Positions 32,720-42,188 of a stretch of DNA of 64,000 nt are shown piece after piece. Each line of letters opens with the position of its first letter. Position 1 is the stretch's first letter. The stretch is from an uncultured Coprococcus sp. (GTDB lineage: Bacteria; Bacillota; Clostridia; Lachnospirales; Lachnospiraceae): assembly GCA_934277375.1 (NCBI GenBank), contig CAKQTZ010000005.1:217274-281273 (forward strand). The letters run 5' to 3'. The position numbers and the translations under genes are program-made. The notes under the pieces are model-generated. The model did not search any database and was not told the origin of the DNA. It saw only the letters and a list, made by a program, of their open reading frames with translations.

Positions 32720-33358
32720 ATGGAAGTAAGAGCTAGCATAGAAAAAAGACGCAGCATTAGAAAGTTTAAAGATATCCCAGTGGAGCCGGCGATTATAAGA
32801 CAGCTTATCGAGGCTGCGGTTGCAGCTCCATCGGCAAAGAACAGGCAGCCGTGGAAGTTTATAGTATACACAGACGCTGCGAAAGAAGAAATCTGTGATG
32901 CCATGGAGGCGGGGCTTGCAAGAGAAAAGGCAGGTCAGACCATACTCCCAGGATGGACATGCGGCCACGCGGACGCGGACAATACGCTCCGAGTCATGAG
33001 GGAGACACCTGTTCTTATAGCTGTATTAAACACAAATGGCAGAACTCCGTATGAGAACATAGACACAGACCACAGAATTGCGGAGATATGCGACAGCCTT
33101 TCCATAGGCGCGGCGATTCAGAACCTGCTGCTTGAGGCGACAGCCCACGGCCTTGGAACGCTGTGGATCGCAAATACCTGCTTTGCCTACCCGGAGCTTG
33201 TAAAATGTATAGGAACGGAGGATCAGCTCATAAGTGTTGTCTCGGTTGGCTATGCTGCAGAGAATCCGGATATGAGACCTAGAAGGGAAATGGAAGAAGT
33301 GCTGGAATACAGAGGCTTTGGATGTGTGCAAGGAGCAGAAGGAGTAAAGACAAAATGA
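32720..33358 (+). CDS. Nitroreductase family flavoprotein
   Basis: 212 residues of the NADH oxidase/nitroreductase fold: IEKRRSIRKFKDIPVE at the N terminus, APSAKNRQPWKFIVY (FMN binding), SIGAAIQNLLLEATAHGLGTLWI and SVGYAAENPD. These FMN enzymes reduce nitro groups, quinones or other electron acceptors using NAD(P)H. Its stop codon overlaps the start of a PnuC-like transporter gene (ATGA), so translation is coupled. Confidence 0.9.
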   Translation: MEVRASIEKRRSIRKFKDIPVEPAIIRQLIEAAVAAPSAKNRQPWKFIVYTDAAKEEICDAMEAGLAREKAGQTILPGWTCGHADADNTLRVMRETPVLIAVLNTNGRTPYENIDTDHRIAEICDSLSIGAAIQNLLLEATAHGLGTLWIANTCFAYPELVKCIGTEDQLISVVSVGYAAENPDMRPRREMEEVLEYRGFGCVQGAEGVKTK

Positions 33359-34044
33359 ACAATCCGATAAAAGAACTGACTAAGCGGGAATGGCTGATAT
33401 GGCTGTGTTCCCTCATTATAGTGCTGGTATCGAATCTTCTCACTGCAGATCTGGACATTCTCACACTTGCAGCGGCCCTCATAGGCGTGACATCGCTTAT
33501 ATTTGCGGCAAAGGGAAATGTGTGGGCTCAGATACTGATGGTGGTTTTTAGTATACTGTATGGAATCATATCTTTTAGGTTCCGCTACTGGGGTGAGATG
33601 ATAACCTACCTCGGGATGACGATGCCGATGGCGGTGTGGTCCGCCATAACGTGGTTCAAGAATCCGTCGGAGGGCAACAGCAGTGAGGTTGCCATACAGA
33701 AACTGACTAGAAGACATGTGATATGGCTCACTGTCAGCACGGTGCTTGTAACGGTTGTATTCTACTATATACTTATGCTGCTTGACACGCCGAATATAGT
33801 GTTCAGTACAATATCCATAGTCACAAGTTTCCTGGCGGCTGCGCTCACCATGCTGAGATCGTCATACTACGCCGTGGGATATGCGGCAAATGATGTGATT
33901 TTGATAGTTTTGTGGGTTCTCGCGTCGCTTGAGAATCCGGCATACATTCCTGTAGTTGTAAACTTCGTCATATTCTTTGCGAATGATATGTATGGATTTG
34001 TGAGCTGGAAAAAGAGGGAAGTGAAGCAGGCTGTGGATATGTAG
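33355..34044 (+). CDS. PnuC-like (nicotinamide riboside/mononucleotide family) transporter
   Basis: 229 residues, about seven membrane helices. The family signature region FRYWGEMITYLGMTMPMAVWSAITWFKNP is present, as is the C-terminal ANDMYGFVSWKKRE that resembles the W/N-rich end of PnuC. PnuC proteins import NAD precursors by facilitated diffusion. No NadR-type gene is near. The start overlaps the nitroreductase stop by four bases; the in-frame start at 33322 would lie well inside that gene. Relatives transport riboflavin or thiamine (PnuX, PnuT), so the substrate is open. Confidence 0.7.
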   Translation: MNNPIKELTKREWLIWLCSLIIVLVSNLLTADLDILTLAAALIGVTSLIFAAKGNVWAQILMVVFSILYGIISFRFRYWGEMITYLGMTMPMAVWSAITWFKNPSEGNSSEVAIQKLTRRHVIWLTVSTVLVTVVFYYILMLLDTPNIVFSTISIVTSFLAAALTMLRSSYYAVGYAANDVILIVLWVLASLENPAYIPVVVNFVIFFANDMYGFVSWKKREVKQAVDM

Positions 34045-34162
34045 GAGATAATTGGAATATCACACTGAACTTATTTTTATGTTCACAGTGAGCATGCAGA
34101 CAGAATGACAAAAGAATAAATAGAACATAAGTGAAATCTTATCATAATAGGAGGACGCACAG

Positions 34163-34672
34163 ATGAATATAAACATAAGAGAGTACATGGCAGCTGATGC
34201 AAAGTCAGCATCAGAGATCTGGAATCAGGTTGTTGATGACGGAGTGGCATTTCCACAGGAAGAGGATCTGACACTGGAATCAGGCGATGCATTTTTCGGG
34301 GAGCAGACATATACAGGAATAGCTGAGAACACAGAGAGCGGTGAGGTGGTGGGACTCTACATACTTCATCCGAACAACGTGGGAAGATGCGGACATATAT
34401 GTAACGCCAGCTATGCCGTGAGACGCGATATCCGCGGTGAACACATAGGAGAAAAGCTTGTGCTTGACTGTATCTCCATGGCAAAGAAGAAAGGCTTTGG
34501 AGTGCTCCAGTTCAATGCCGTAGTAGCATCAAATATACATGCACTTCATCTGTACAAGAGGATTGGATTTACTCCGCTGGGAGTCATACCGGGAGGATTT
34601 AGAATGCCGGATGGACATTACGAGGATATCATTCCGCACTATTATGACCTTAGAAAAGATGCAGATCAGTAA
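34163..34672 (+). CDS. GNAT family N-acetyltransferase
   Basis: 169 residues. MNINIREYMAADAKSASEIWN is the usual GNAT opening and SYAVRRDIRGEHIGEKLVLD is the acetyl-CoA loop; HALHLYKRIGFTPLGVIPGGFR matches the phosphinothricin-acetyltransferase-like branch. The acceptor is unknown. AGGAGG lies upstream at 34150-34155. It stands between the PnuC-like gene and the thiC leader. Confidence 0.88.
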   Translation: MNINIREYMAADAKSASEIWNQVVDDGVAFPQEEDLTLESGDAFFGEQTYTGIAENTESGEVVGLYILHPNNVGRCGHICNASYAVRRDIRGEHIGEKLVLDCISMAKKKGFGVLQFNAVVASNIHALHLYKRIGFTPLGVIPGGFRMPDGHYEDIIPHYYDLRKDADQ

Positions 34673-34711
34673 TGAGTTGCAGCATATGGTGTAACATCAC
34701 AGAAAAATATG

Positions 34712-34740
34712 TTGATGTTACGATCTGACAGCGGTATACT
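34712..34740 (+). promoter_or_regulatory. Promoter of thiC
   Basis: TTGATG (34712-34717), 17-base spacer, TATACT (34735-34740), ending about 20 bases before the TPP riboswitch. Confidence 0.65.
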
Positions 34741-34761
34741 TATTGTCAGAGAATTGGATAT

Positions 34762-34856
34762 AAGTATGGGGAGCTGGCGAGTTAGCCGGCTGAGAGGAGG
34801 CTGAATGCTTCGACCCACAACCTGATGCGGATAATGCCGCCGTAGGGATACGTTTG
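34762..34856 (+). ncRNA. TPP riboswitch (THI element)
   Basis: Conserved landmarks appear in order: GGGGAGC, CTGAGAGG, GACCC, ACCTGATGCGGATAATGCC and GTAGGGA, with a short GTAT/ATAC closing pair. It senses thiamine pyrophosphate. A terminator hairpin follows at 34882, so it acts by transcription attenuation on thiC. Confidence 0.97.
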
Positions 34857-34881
34857 ATACATACATAATGATGTAAGAAAG

Positions 34882-34908
34882 AAGAGACGCATTCCTCGTC
34901 TCTTTTTT
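34882..34908 (+). terminator. TPP-riboswitch expression-platform terminator
   Basis: AAGAGACG/CGTCTCTT stem with a 7-base loop, then a T run (34903-34908). Confidence 0.88.
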
Positions 34909-34913
34909 ATTTT

Positions 34914-35037
34914 CATAAGGAGGGACCCACGTAAGTGGGAGGAATCCTTGTGAAGCACGCAGACGCCGCGCGTAAGCGCCTCTCATGCGTCTGCTCCTTT
35001 ATTCATAAGGAGGGACCCACGCAAGTGGGATATTCCT
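34914..35037 (+). repeat. REP-like palindromic element (three modules) between riboswitch and thiC
   Basis: Module 1: CATAAGGA...TCCTTGTG (34914-34952) with inner CCCACGTAAGTGGG. Module 2: GCAGACG...CGTCTGC (34959-34994) with inner GCGCGTAAGCGC. Module 3 (35004-35037) repeats module 1 with a shortened end. Modules 1 and 2 are the same family as the 85-bp units at 57962. Confidence 0.85.
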
Positions 35038-35143
35038 AAAGTGGCTGATTGGGGGCACCACCTTCCGTCACTATAAAAGTGTAAGAGAAACAAATATTAG
35101 ATCTGGAACAGATGTATAAAGCCGGATCAGATTGGAGGAACAG

Positions 35144-36454
35144 ATGAGAAATTACACAACACAGATGGACGCTGCAAGAAAAGGCATAGTAACTCCTGAG
35201 ATCGAGAAAGTTGCCGAGAAAGAGCATATGTCCACTGAGGCGCTGATGAAACTGGTAGGAGAGGGTAAGGTAGCGATACCTGCCAACAAGAAGCACACAT
35301 GCTTAAACCCTGAGGGCGTTGGAAGTATGCTGAGAACAAAGATCAATGTCAATCTTGGCGTGTCAAGAGACTGCAAGGACTATAGCATTGAAATGCAGAA
35401 AGTCATGAGTGCGGTAGAGATGGGAGCAGAGGCCATCATGGATCTGTCAAGCCACGGCAACACACAGCCGTTCAGACAGAAGCTCACATCAGAGTGTCCG
35501 GCCATGATAGGAACAGTTCCTGTATATGACAGCGTTATCCACTATCAGAGAGACCTTGCCACACTGACAGCACAGGATTTCATCGATGTGGTACGTCTCC
35601 ATGCGGAGGATGGAGTTGACTTCGTGACTCTCCACTGCGGAATAACCAGAAAGACGATCGAACAGATAAAGAAGCACAAGAGAAAGATGAACATAGTAAG
35701 CCGTGGAGGAAGTCTTGTATTTGCATGGATGACCATGACTGGTAACGAGAATCCATTCTACGAGTATTTTGACCAGATCCTTGATATATGCGAGGAATAC
35801 GATGTGACAGTATCACTTGGAGATGCATGTCGTCCGGGATGTCTTGCAGACGCAACGGATGTATGTCAGATAGAGGAGCTTGTCAGACTTGGAGAGCTGA
35901 CAAAGCGCGCGTGGGATCATAATGTACAGGTTATGGTTGAGGGCCCTGGCCATGTGCCGCTCAATCAGATCGCAGCCAACATGGAAGTTCAGAAGACTCT
36001 GTGTATGGGTGCACCATTCTACGTACTTGGACCTCTTGTCACAGATATAGCACCTGGCTATGACCATATCACAAGTGCCATAGGCGGAGCGGTCGCAGCC
36101 ATGAACGGAGCAGCATTCCTCTGTTATGTCACACCAGCAGAGCACCTAGCCCTGCCAAATGTTGATGATGTCAAGCAGGGAATCGTCGCATCCAAGATAG
36201 CGGCCCATGCGGCAGATATAGCAAAGGGGATACCTGGAGCGAGGGATATAGATGACAAGATGGCGGATGCGAGACGTGTCCTCGACTGGGATGCACAGTT
36301 TGCATGTGCCATAGATCCTGAGACTGCAAAGGAGATCAGGGACAGCAGAAAGCCTGATGACGAGTACAGCGATACATGCAGTATGTGCGGTAAGTTCTGT
36401 GCTGTCAGATCCATGAACAAGGCACTGTCAGGGGAATACATAGATATACTGTAA
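35144..36454 (+). CDS. thiC: Phosphomethylpyrimidine synthase
   Basis: 436 residues, the short clostridial form without the N-terminal extension of proteobacterial ThiC. Catalytic core: [15 protein letters not shown] segment, [41 protein letters not shown], and the radical-SAM 4Fe-4S motif CSMCGKFC near the C terminus. It converts aminoimidazole ribotide to HMP phosphate for thiamine. The start follows GGAGG; an upstream in-frame TTG (35132) is part of that site. Controlled by the TPP riboswitch. No other thi gene is nearby. Confidence 0.97.
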   Translation: MRNYTTQMDAARKGIVTPEIEKVAEKEHMSTEALMKLVGEGKVAIPANKKHTCLNPEGVGSMLRTKINVNLGVSRDCKDYSIEMQKVMSAVEMGAEAIMDLSSHGNTQPFRQKLTSECPAMIGTVPVYDSVIHYQRDLATLTAQDFIDVVRLHAEDGVDFVTLHCGITRKTIEQIKKHKRKMNIVSRGGSLVFAWMTMTGNENPFYEYFDQILDICEEYDVTVSLGDACRPGCLADATDVCQIEELVRLGELTKRAWDHNVQVMVEGPGHVPLNQIAANMEVQKTLCMGAPFYVLGPLVTDIAPGYDHITSAIGGAVAAMNGAAFLCYVTPAEHLALPNVDDVKQGIVASKIAAHAADIAKGIPGARDIDDKMADARRVLDWDAQFACAIDPETAKEIRDSRKPDDEYSDTCSMCGKFCAVRSMNKALSGEYIDIL

Positions 36455-36485
36455 TTCCCAAGAATCCTAAAATATAAAAAGATAC

Positions 36486-36523
36486 GGCAGTATATGTCCA
36501 TAATGGTATATACTGCCATTTTT
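36486..36523 (+). terminator. Terminator of thiC
   Basis: GGCAGTATAT (36486-36495) pairs with ATATACTGCC (36508-36517), then ATTTTTG. Confidence 0.88.
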
Positions 36524-36676
36524 GTGTGTATGACATATAGATATCATATGGGAATAAGTACAAAAAAACGGGTGTTCAGCCGAAGATGTTTACTATTTTG
36601 CCTATTGTAATGCCGGGTGAACGAGTTTAGAATAAAACCGAAAACAGGAGTAAATTATAGAAAAGAAGGGAAAAAA

Positions 36677-38029
36677 GTGAACAAAGATCTTACTGTGGGA
36701 AGACCTGAATCCGTGCTTTGGAGATTCTGCCTGCCACTTTTCGGAAGTGTGATATTTCAGCAGCTCTATAACATAGCGGACAGCTTTGTTGCGGGGCAGT
36801 TCATAGGAGAAAATGCTCTGGCGGCGGTCGGCAACAGCTATGAGATAACACTTATTTTCATAGCATTTGCATTTGGATGCAATATAGGTTGTTCGGTCAT
36901 AGTATCCCAGCTGTTCGGGGCAAAGAAATATAGCGAGATGAAGACCGCGGTCTGGACCACTTTCATAGCAAGCACGGTACTTGTGGCGGTTCTCATGCTG
37001 GTTGGATTCTTGCTTGGCGAGAGACTGCTGGCACTTATTGACACCCCGGATGAGCTGATGAGGGATTCGCTTACTTATCTGAACATATACATATTGGGCG
37101 TGCCATTTTTGTTCTTCTACAACATAGCGACAGGAATATTCTCCGCGCTGGGCGACTCGAGAACACCATTCATATTCCTTGCCATCTCATCGGTGTCCAA
37201 CATAGCCGTTGATATATTGTTTGTAAAGACATTTGAGATGGGGGTAAATGGAGTTGCGTGGGCTACATTCATCTGTCAGGGCGTGAGCGCTGTGCTTGCG
37301 ATAATAGTTGTGTTCAGACGTCTGGCGGCAGTTCGCACTGAGGGGAAGGTCCGTGTATTTTCAGGAAGCATGCTGGGAAAGATAGCAGTCATAGCCATAC
37401 CGAGCATACTTCAGCAGAGCTTTATCTCAGTCGGAAATATAATAATTCAGAGCGTTATCAATGGGTTTGGAGCCTCTGTCATAGCGGGATATGCGGCGGC
37501 TGTAAAGCTCAACAATCTCGTCATAACGTCATTTACAACACTTGGAAATGGAATATCCAACTATACCGCACAGAATCTTGGCGCGGGTAAGATTGACAGG
37601 ATAGGACAGGGACTTAAAGCTGGAATAAAACTCATATGGGGACTATGCATACCATTTGCGGTTTTGTACTTCTTCTTCGGCCGTTATGGCATGTATCCAT
37701 TTATGGAGAACAGGACAGGACTTGCCCTTGACACGGGAGTCACGTATCTCAGGATACTGGCGCCATTCTACTTTGTAGTATCGGCAAAACTTGTAGCGGA
37801 TGGAATACTAAGGGGAACAGGCATGATGGGCAGATTCATGACATCGACGTTTACGGATCTGATACTCAGGGTAGTGCTGGCGATAGTGCTGTCAAGAGTT
37901 ATCGGTTCCGCCACGGGAATATGGCTGGCCTGGCCGATAGGCTGGACTATAGCAACAGTCATGTCACTGGTATTCTGCGTGAATGGTATTAAGAAGCTGA
38001 AAAGAGAAAAAGCAGGGAGAATAGAATAG
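36677..38029 (+). CDS. MATE family efflux transporter
   Basis: 450 residues with about twelve helices. The first half opens LPLFGSVIFQQLYNIADSFVAGQFIG, a strong MATE signature; ALGDSRTPFIFLAISSVSNI and NYTAQNLGAGK are further hallmarks. Translation probably starts at GTG 36677 behind GAAGGG (36665-36670), which gives the usual family N terminus; an in-frame start at 36617 is possible but would add a basic extension. The next gene starts directly at its stop codon, so the two are one unit. Confidence 0.9.
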   Translation: MNKDLTVGRPESVLWRFCLPLFGSVIFQQLYNIADSFVAGQFIGENALAAVGNSYEITLIFIAFAFGCNIGCSVIVSQLFGAKKYSEMKTAVWTTFIASTVLVAVLMLVGFLLGERLLALIDTPDELMRDSLTYLNIYILGVPFLFFYNIATGIFSALGDSRTPFIFLAISSVSNIAVDILFVKTFEMGVNGVAWATFICQGVSAVLAIIVVFRRLAAVRTEGKVRVFSGSMLGKIAVIAIPSILQQSFISVGNIIIQSVINGFGASVIAGYAAAVKLNNLVITSFTTLGNGISNYTAQNLGAGKIDRIGQGLKAGIKLIWGLCIPFAVLYFFFGRYGMYPFMENRTGLALDTGVTYLRILAPFYFVVSAKLVADGILRGTGMMGRFMTSTFTDLILRVVLAIVLSRVIGSATGIWLAWPIGWTIATVMSLVFCVNGIKKLKREKAGRIE

Positions 38030-38866
38030 ATGACAGATAAAAAGAAAAATGAGCATCGCAGAGATGCAAACAATGACGGTACAGCATCGTACACACTCGG
38101 TTATACTATATGGAGAGTTGTATTCTGCATAATCGGTGTACTGGGAGTGCTGATATTCATATACCCTATATTCAGGGGGTGCCGTGTTAATATAGGAACC
38201 ATACTGGGAACAGGGGTATTTGCACTTCTTGCACTATACGGCATGTTAAGGAAAATGGTAGATGGTTGTCTCGGAAAGTTCTGGGATAAGAAGGTGGGCA
38301 GGATATGCCTCAGCATCATACTTGTTTTGATCACGGCTGCACTTGCACTGGCCGTGGTGATTACATATAACATGGTCTATGCGGCTCATGTAAAGCCGAG
38401 ACAGGATGCCACGGTCGTAGTTCTCGGATGTGCAGTGAGAGGTGGCGGTCCAAGTCTTATGCTGAGAGAGAGACTTATAGCAGCACAGGATTATCTTGAG
38501 GAGAACCCGGAAGCCGTATGTGTTGTGTCCGGCGGACAGGGCGCAGATGAGAGCATGTCGGAGGCTCAGTGCATGTATGAATACCTTACAGAGCACGGAA
38601 TTGCTTCGGAGAGAATATATATGGAAGACAAGTCCACATCCACAAGGGAGAATATAAAGTTTTCGGCTCAGATAATAGAGCAGAATGGCCTGCCTGACGG
38701 AATGAATATTGTGACAAATGAATTTCATGAGTACAGGGCAAAGAGGATTGCGGAAAAGCAGGGTATAGAGACGGGTTCCATAGCCGGAAGTACCGCATGG
38801 TGGCTGCTTCCGACATACTATGTCAGGGAGATGGCAGGCATACTGTATGAGTGGATCAGCGGCTGA
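38030..38866 (+). CDS. YdcF/SanA-like DUF218 membrane protein
   Basis: 278 residues. Three hydrophobic helices (about 25-47, 55-72, 92-115) precede a DUF218 domain: TVVVLGCAVRGGGPSLMLRERL, CVVSGGQGADESMSEAQCM, YMEDKSTSTRENIKFS and IVTNEFHEYRAKRIA. DUF218 members (ElyC, SanA, YdcF) act in envelope maintenance and may handle nucleotide or lipid-linked substrates. It starts immediately after the MATE stop codon. Confidence 0.87.
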   Translation: MTDKKKNEHRRDANNDGTASYTLGYTIWRVVFCIIGVLGVLIFIYPIFRGCRVNIGTILGTGVFALLALYGMLRKMVDGCLGKFWDKKVGRICLSIILVLITAALALAVVITYNMVYAAHVKPRQDATVVVLGCAVRGGGPSLMLRERLIAAQDYLEENPEAVCVVSGGQGADESMSEAQCMYEYLTEHGIASERIYMEDKSTSTRENIKFSAQIIEQNGLPDGMNIVTNEFHEYRAKRIAEKQGIETGSIAGSTAWWLLPTYYVREMAGILYEWISG

Positions 38867-39026
38867 TACGTGACAGGTGCGCTGCGAGGCAGACAAAGAG
38901 AACATAATGATCTGCCGGGCAACCTTTCAGGGATATTTGGTCGAAATGCACAGATAACCTTGAAAAAGCCTTGTAATATTTCTTGAAAAATGCATGTAAA
39001 AACTTACTTCTAATTGAAAGAAATTA

Positions 39027-39035
39027 TGTTATAAT
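39027..39035 (+). promoter_or_regulatory. Extended -10 promoter of the transketolase pair
   Basis: TGTTATAAT about 47 bases before the start; the -35 region is poor, as often with extended -10 promoters. Nothing else is seen in the 38867-39081 gap. Confidence 0.55.
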
Positions 39036-39081
39036 GGCTCTGTATGATACAAATACAGTATCCAGTTAAAAGGAGAACGAG

Positions 39082-39909
39082 ATGAACAAATTAGAACTTC
39101 AGAAAAAAGCTGTAGAAGTTCGCAAGGGCATTGTCACAGGTGTATACAATGCGAAGAGCGGACATCCAGGCGGCTCATTATCAGCAGCAGACCTGTTTAC
39201 TTATCTTTATTTCGAGGAGATGAATGTGGATCCTAAGAATCCTGAGGACGAGAATCGTGACAGATTTGTGCTCTCAAAGGGACACACAGCTCCGGGCTAC
39301 TACGCAGCACTCGCGTTAAAAGGCTTTTTCCCAATAGAAGATTTAAAGACACTCAGACATGTTGGATCTTACCTTCAGGGACATCCTGACAAGAAGCACA
39401 CTCCAGGTGTGGATATGTCATCAGGATCACTTGGTCAGGGACTCTCAGTTGCAGTAGGTATGGCACTTGCAGCAAAGATGCAGGGCAAGGATTACAGAAC
39501 ATACTGTCTCTGCGGTGACGGAGAGATCCAGGAGGGACAGATATGGGAGGCAGCTATGTTCGCAGGACATAGAAAGCTTGACAATCTGTGCGTTATAGTA
39601 GATAACAACAATCTTCAGATCGACGGAACGGTTGAGGATGTATGCTCACCATATCCTATAGATGAGAAGTTCAAGGCATTCAACTTCCATGTTATCAATA
39701 TCAATGGCAATGACTTTGACGAGATTGACAAGGCATTTGCTGAGGCGCGTGCCCACAAGGGTGAGCCTACAGCGATCATCGCCCACACGATCAAGGGCAA
39801 GGGTGTATCATTCATGGAGGATAAGGCCGGCTGGCATGGAAAGGCTCCGAATGAAGAAGAGTACAAGATCGCCATGGAAGAACTTGAGAAGGAGGCTGCA
39901 GCATTATGA
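39082..39909 (+). CDS. Transketolase, N-terminal subunit
   Basis: 275 residues carrying the thiamine-diphosphate-binding half: GHPGGSLSAADL, FVLSKGHTAPGYYAAL, GSLGQGLSVAVGMALAAK and CGDGEIQEGQIWEAAMFA followed by NNNLQIDG (GDG...NN motif). In many Clostridia transketolase is split in two genes. Together with the next gene it moves two-carbon units in the pentose phosphate pathway. AAAGGAG precedes the start; it overlaps the next gene by four bases. Confidence 0.96.
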   Translation: MNKLELQKKAVEVRKGIVTGVYNAKSGHPGGSLSAADLFTYLYFEEMNVDPKNPEDENRDRFVLSKGHTAPGYYAALALKGFFPIEDLKTLRHVGSYLQGHPDKKHTPGVDMSSGSLGQGLSVAVGMALAAKMQGKDYRTYCLCGDGEIQEGQIWEAAMFAGHRKLDNLCVIVDNNNLQIDGTVEDVCSPYPIDEKFKAFNFHVININGNDFDEIDKAFAEARAHKGEPTAIIAHTIKGKGVSFMEDKAGWHGKAPNEEEYKIAMEELEKEAAAL

Positions 39910-40844
39910 TAGAGAATAAAGCAATCGCAACCAGAGAGAGCTATGGCAATGCCTTAGTAGAGATCGCAAAGGAGCATGACAATCTTGTAGTTTTAGATGC
40001 AGACCTTGCAGAGGCAACCAAGACAGTTATATTTAAGAAGGTTTATCCTGAGCGACACGTTGACTGTGGTATCGCAGAGGCGAACATGGCAGGTATTGCT
40101 GCCGGAATGTCAACATGCGGATACGTTCCTTTTATGAGTTCATTTGCAATGTTCGCTGCAGGACGTGCATTTGAGCAGGTTAGAAATACCATCGGCTACC
40201 CACATCTGAATGTGAAGATCGGTGCAACCCACGCTGGAATCTCAGTAGGTGAGGACGGCGCAACACATCAGTGCTGTGAGGACATCGCGCTCATGAGAGA
40301 GATCCCGGGCATGGTTGTCATCAACCCATGTGACGATGTAGAGGCCAGAGCAGCGGTCAAGGCTGCATATGAGTATGTTGGACCTGTATATCTCAGATTC
40401 GGAAGACTGGCAGTTCCAGTCCTCAATGATGAGAGCACATACAAGTTTGAGATCGGCAAGGGTGTTAAGCTCAAGGACGGCAAAGACATATCTATCATAG
40501 CTACAGGACTTTGTGTATCTGAGGCTGTGAAGGCTGTGGATATGCTCGCTGCTGACGGTATAGATGCAGAGCTTATCAACATACACACCATCAAGCCTAT
40601 CGATGAGGAGATAGTTGCTGAGACAGCTCAGAAGACAGGAAGAGTGTTCACAGTTGAGGAGCACTCCATCATAGGTGGTCTCGGAAGTGCTGTTGCAGAG
40701 GTGCTTGCTGAGAAGTGTCCTACAAAGCTGACAAGGATTGGTGTGAGAGATACATTTGGCGAGTCAGGTCCTGCAAAGGAACTGCTTCACAAGTACGAGC
40801 TTGATGCTGAGGGTATCTATAAGCAGATCAAGGCTGCACTGTAA
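39906..40844 (+). CDS. Transketolase, C-terminal subunit
   Basis: 312 residues with the pyrimidine-binding and C-terminal domains: ESYGNALVEIAKEHDNLVVLDADLAEAT, DCGIAEANMAGIAAGMS (the catalytic glutamate region), GATHAGISVGEDGATHQ and the C-terminal VFTVEEHSIIGGLGSAVAE. The ATGA overlap with the N-terminal subunit gene couples their synthesis, which suits a 1:1 complex. Confidence 0.96.
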   Translation: MIENKAIATRESYGNALVEIAKEHDNLVVLDADLAEATKTVIFKKVYPERHVDCGIAEANMAGIAAGMSTCGYVPFMSSFAMFAAGRAFEQVRNTIGYPHLNVKIGATHAGISVGEDGATHQCCEDIALMREIPGMVVINPCDDVEARAAVKAAYEYVGPVYLRFGRLAVPVLNDESTYKFEIGKGVKLKDGKDISIIATGLCVSEAVKAVDMLAADGIDAELINIHTIKPIDEEIVAETAQKTGRVFTVEEHSIIGGLGSAVAEVLAEKCPTKLTRIGVRDTFGESGPAKELLHKYELDAEGIYKQIKAAL

Positions 40845-40942
40845 TCCTTCTGTTATAGTTTGGACTACATGGCAGATATATAAGCTGAAATAGCTGAGAC
40901 TAAATATCTGTGAAAGACATAGAGAGTTATATACAGATGGGG

Positions 40943-40967
40943 GAGCCTGCCAGTGGCAGGCTCTTTC
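40943..40967 (+). terminator. Terminator of the transketolase operon
   Basis: A perfect 9-bp stem GAGCCTGCC/GGCAGGCTC with a 3-base loop, then TTTCC. The remainder of the 40845-41101 gap shows nothing I can identify. Confidence 0.75.
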
Positions 40968-41101
40968 CATATATACATACGGGTAGGCAGATGTCCGGTA
41001 AAACATACCGAGTACATCCGGCCGATACCAGAAGTTACAATACACAAGGGCTGAAGACGAGATGAAACTGGAGAACTTTACAGAAGAGAGGTAGGAATCA
41101 T

Positions 41102-42088
41102 ATGGGCAGAGAGTATGTAGAGGAACTTAAGACCCGCGTGCTAAGCGGTGGAGCGGAGATCACATATGACGAGGCTCTGAAGCTTGCACATGAGGATCTG
41201 GATATACTGGCGGCTTCAGCAAATGAGATAAGAGAGCATTTCTGCGGAGACCGGTGCGATGTGTGTTCGGTCATAAGCGTGAAGGAGGGCAGATGCACAG
41301 AGAACTGCAGATACTGTGCACAGTCCAGGATAGCGAAGAAGGATATACCGGAGATAAATCTGCTTGGTAATGAAGCGGTTACTGAGGGTGCATCGATTGA
41401 CTATGATAAGGGAAGCTTCAGGTACTGCCTTGTTGCTGAGGGTAGGAGACTTTCAAAGCGAGAGGTTGAACTTGCCGAGAAAACAGTCCAGGATATACAC
41501 GACAACGTGGATATTAATATATGCGCATCATTTGGCTTGCTGGATCAGGAGGACTTCACGAAGCTCAAGAATGCGGGACTTACGATGATACACAACAATC
41601 TTGAGACCTCTCCGGCATATTTCCCGGAGGTGTGTACCAGTCACACGCAGGAACAGAAGAAAGCGACAATACGCGCTGCAAAGGATGCGGGACTCATGGT
41701 GTGCAGTGGCAGTCTGTTCGGCATGGGCGAGACACTTGAGGACAGGGTGGCACTTGCATTTGAACTCAGAGAGCTTGGCGTGGATTCGGTTCCGATGAAC
41801 CTCCTCAATCCGAGGGAGGGGACGCCGTTCTATGATAAGACGCCTCTCACTGAAGAGGAGTATGTCAGAACGATAGCAGTATACAGATTTATCATGCCAA
41901 AAGTCATGATAAGGCTTGCGGCTGGAAGAGGAAGATATGAGGACAACGGCGAGGCTGCACTTGCCGCCGGGGCAAATGCGGTCATAAGTGGAGACTTCCT
42001 GACCACCGATGGCACATCATTTGACCTTGACTTTGACATGATACAGAGAAAAGGATTTACCACGGACAGAGCGCATTTGACAGAGTGA
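41102..42088 (+). CDS. bioB: Biotin synthase
   Basis: 328 residues, radical-SAM enzyme with the 4Fe-4S motif CTENCRYCAQS near residue 62. Further BioB pieces: NNLETSPAYFPEVCTSHT, GLMVCSGSLFGMGE, LNPREGTPF and the C-terminal RLAAGRGRYEDNGEAALAAGANAVISGDFLTT. It inserts sulfur into dethiobiotin. No bioA, bioD or bioF is in the window, so the cell may salvage late precursors. The downstream MaoC-fold gene follows after 100 bases. Confidence 0.95.
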   Translation: MGREYVEELKTRVLSGGAEITYDEALKLAHEDLDILAASANEIREHFCGDRCDVCSVISVKEGRCTENCRYCAQSRIAKKDIPEINLLGNEAVTEGASIDYDKGSFRYCLVAEGRRLSKREVELAEKTVQDIHDNVDINICASFGLLDQEDFTKLKNAGLTMIHNNLETSPAYFPEVCTSHTQEQKKATIRAAKDAGLMVCSGSLFGMGETLEDRVALAFELRELGVDSVPMNLLNPREGTPFYDKTPLTEEEYVRTIAVYRFIMPKVMIRLAAGRGRYEDNGEAALAAGANAVISGDFLTTDGTSFDLDFDMIQRKGFTTDRAHLTE

Positions 42089-42188
42089 CATGTCTGTGAT
42101 ATGACTCAACAGAGGGAGTAAGTTGGTATATTTGTGACATGTAATGTCACGGAATTGTAGTTATAGATGGAAAAGGAGAAGATATATT

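Noticed and set aside
34882..34908. Terminator of the upstream GNAT gene
   Set aside because: It lies 210 bases after that gene and directly behind the TPP aptamer, so it belongs to the riboswitch.
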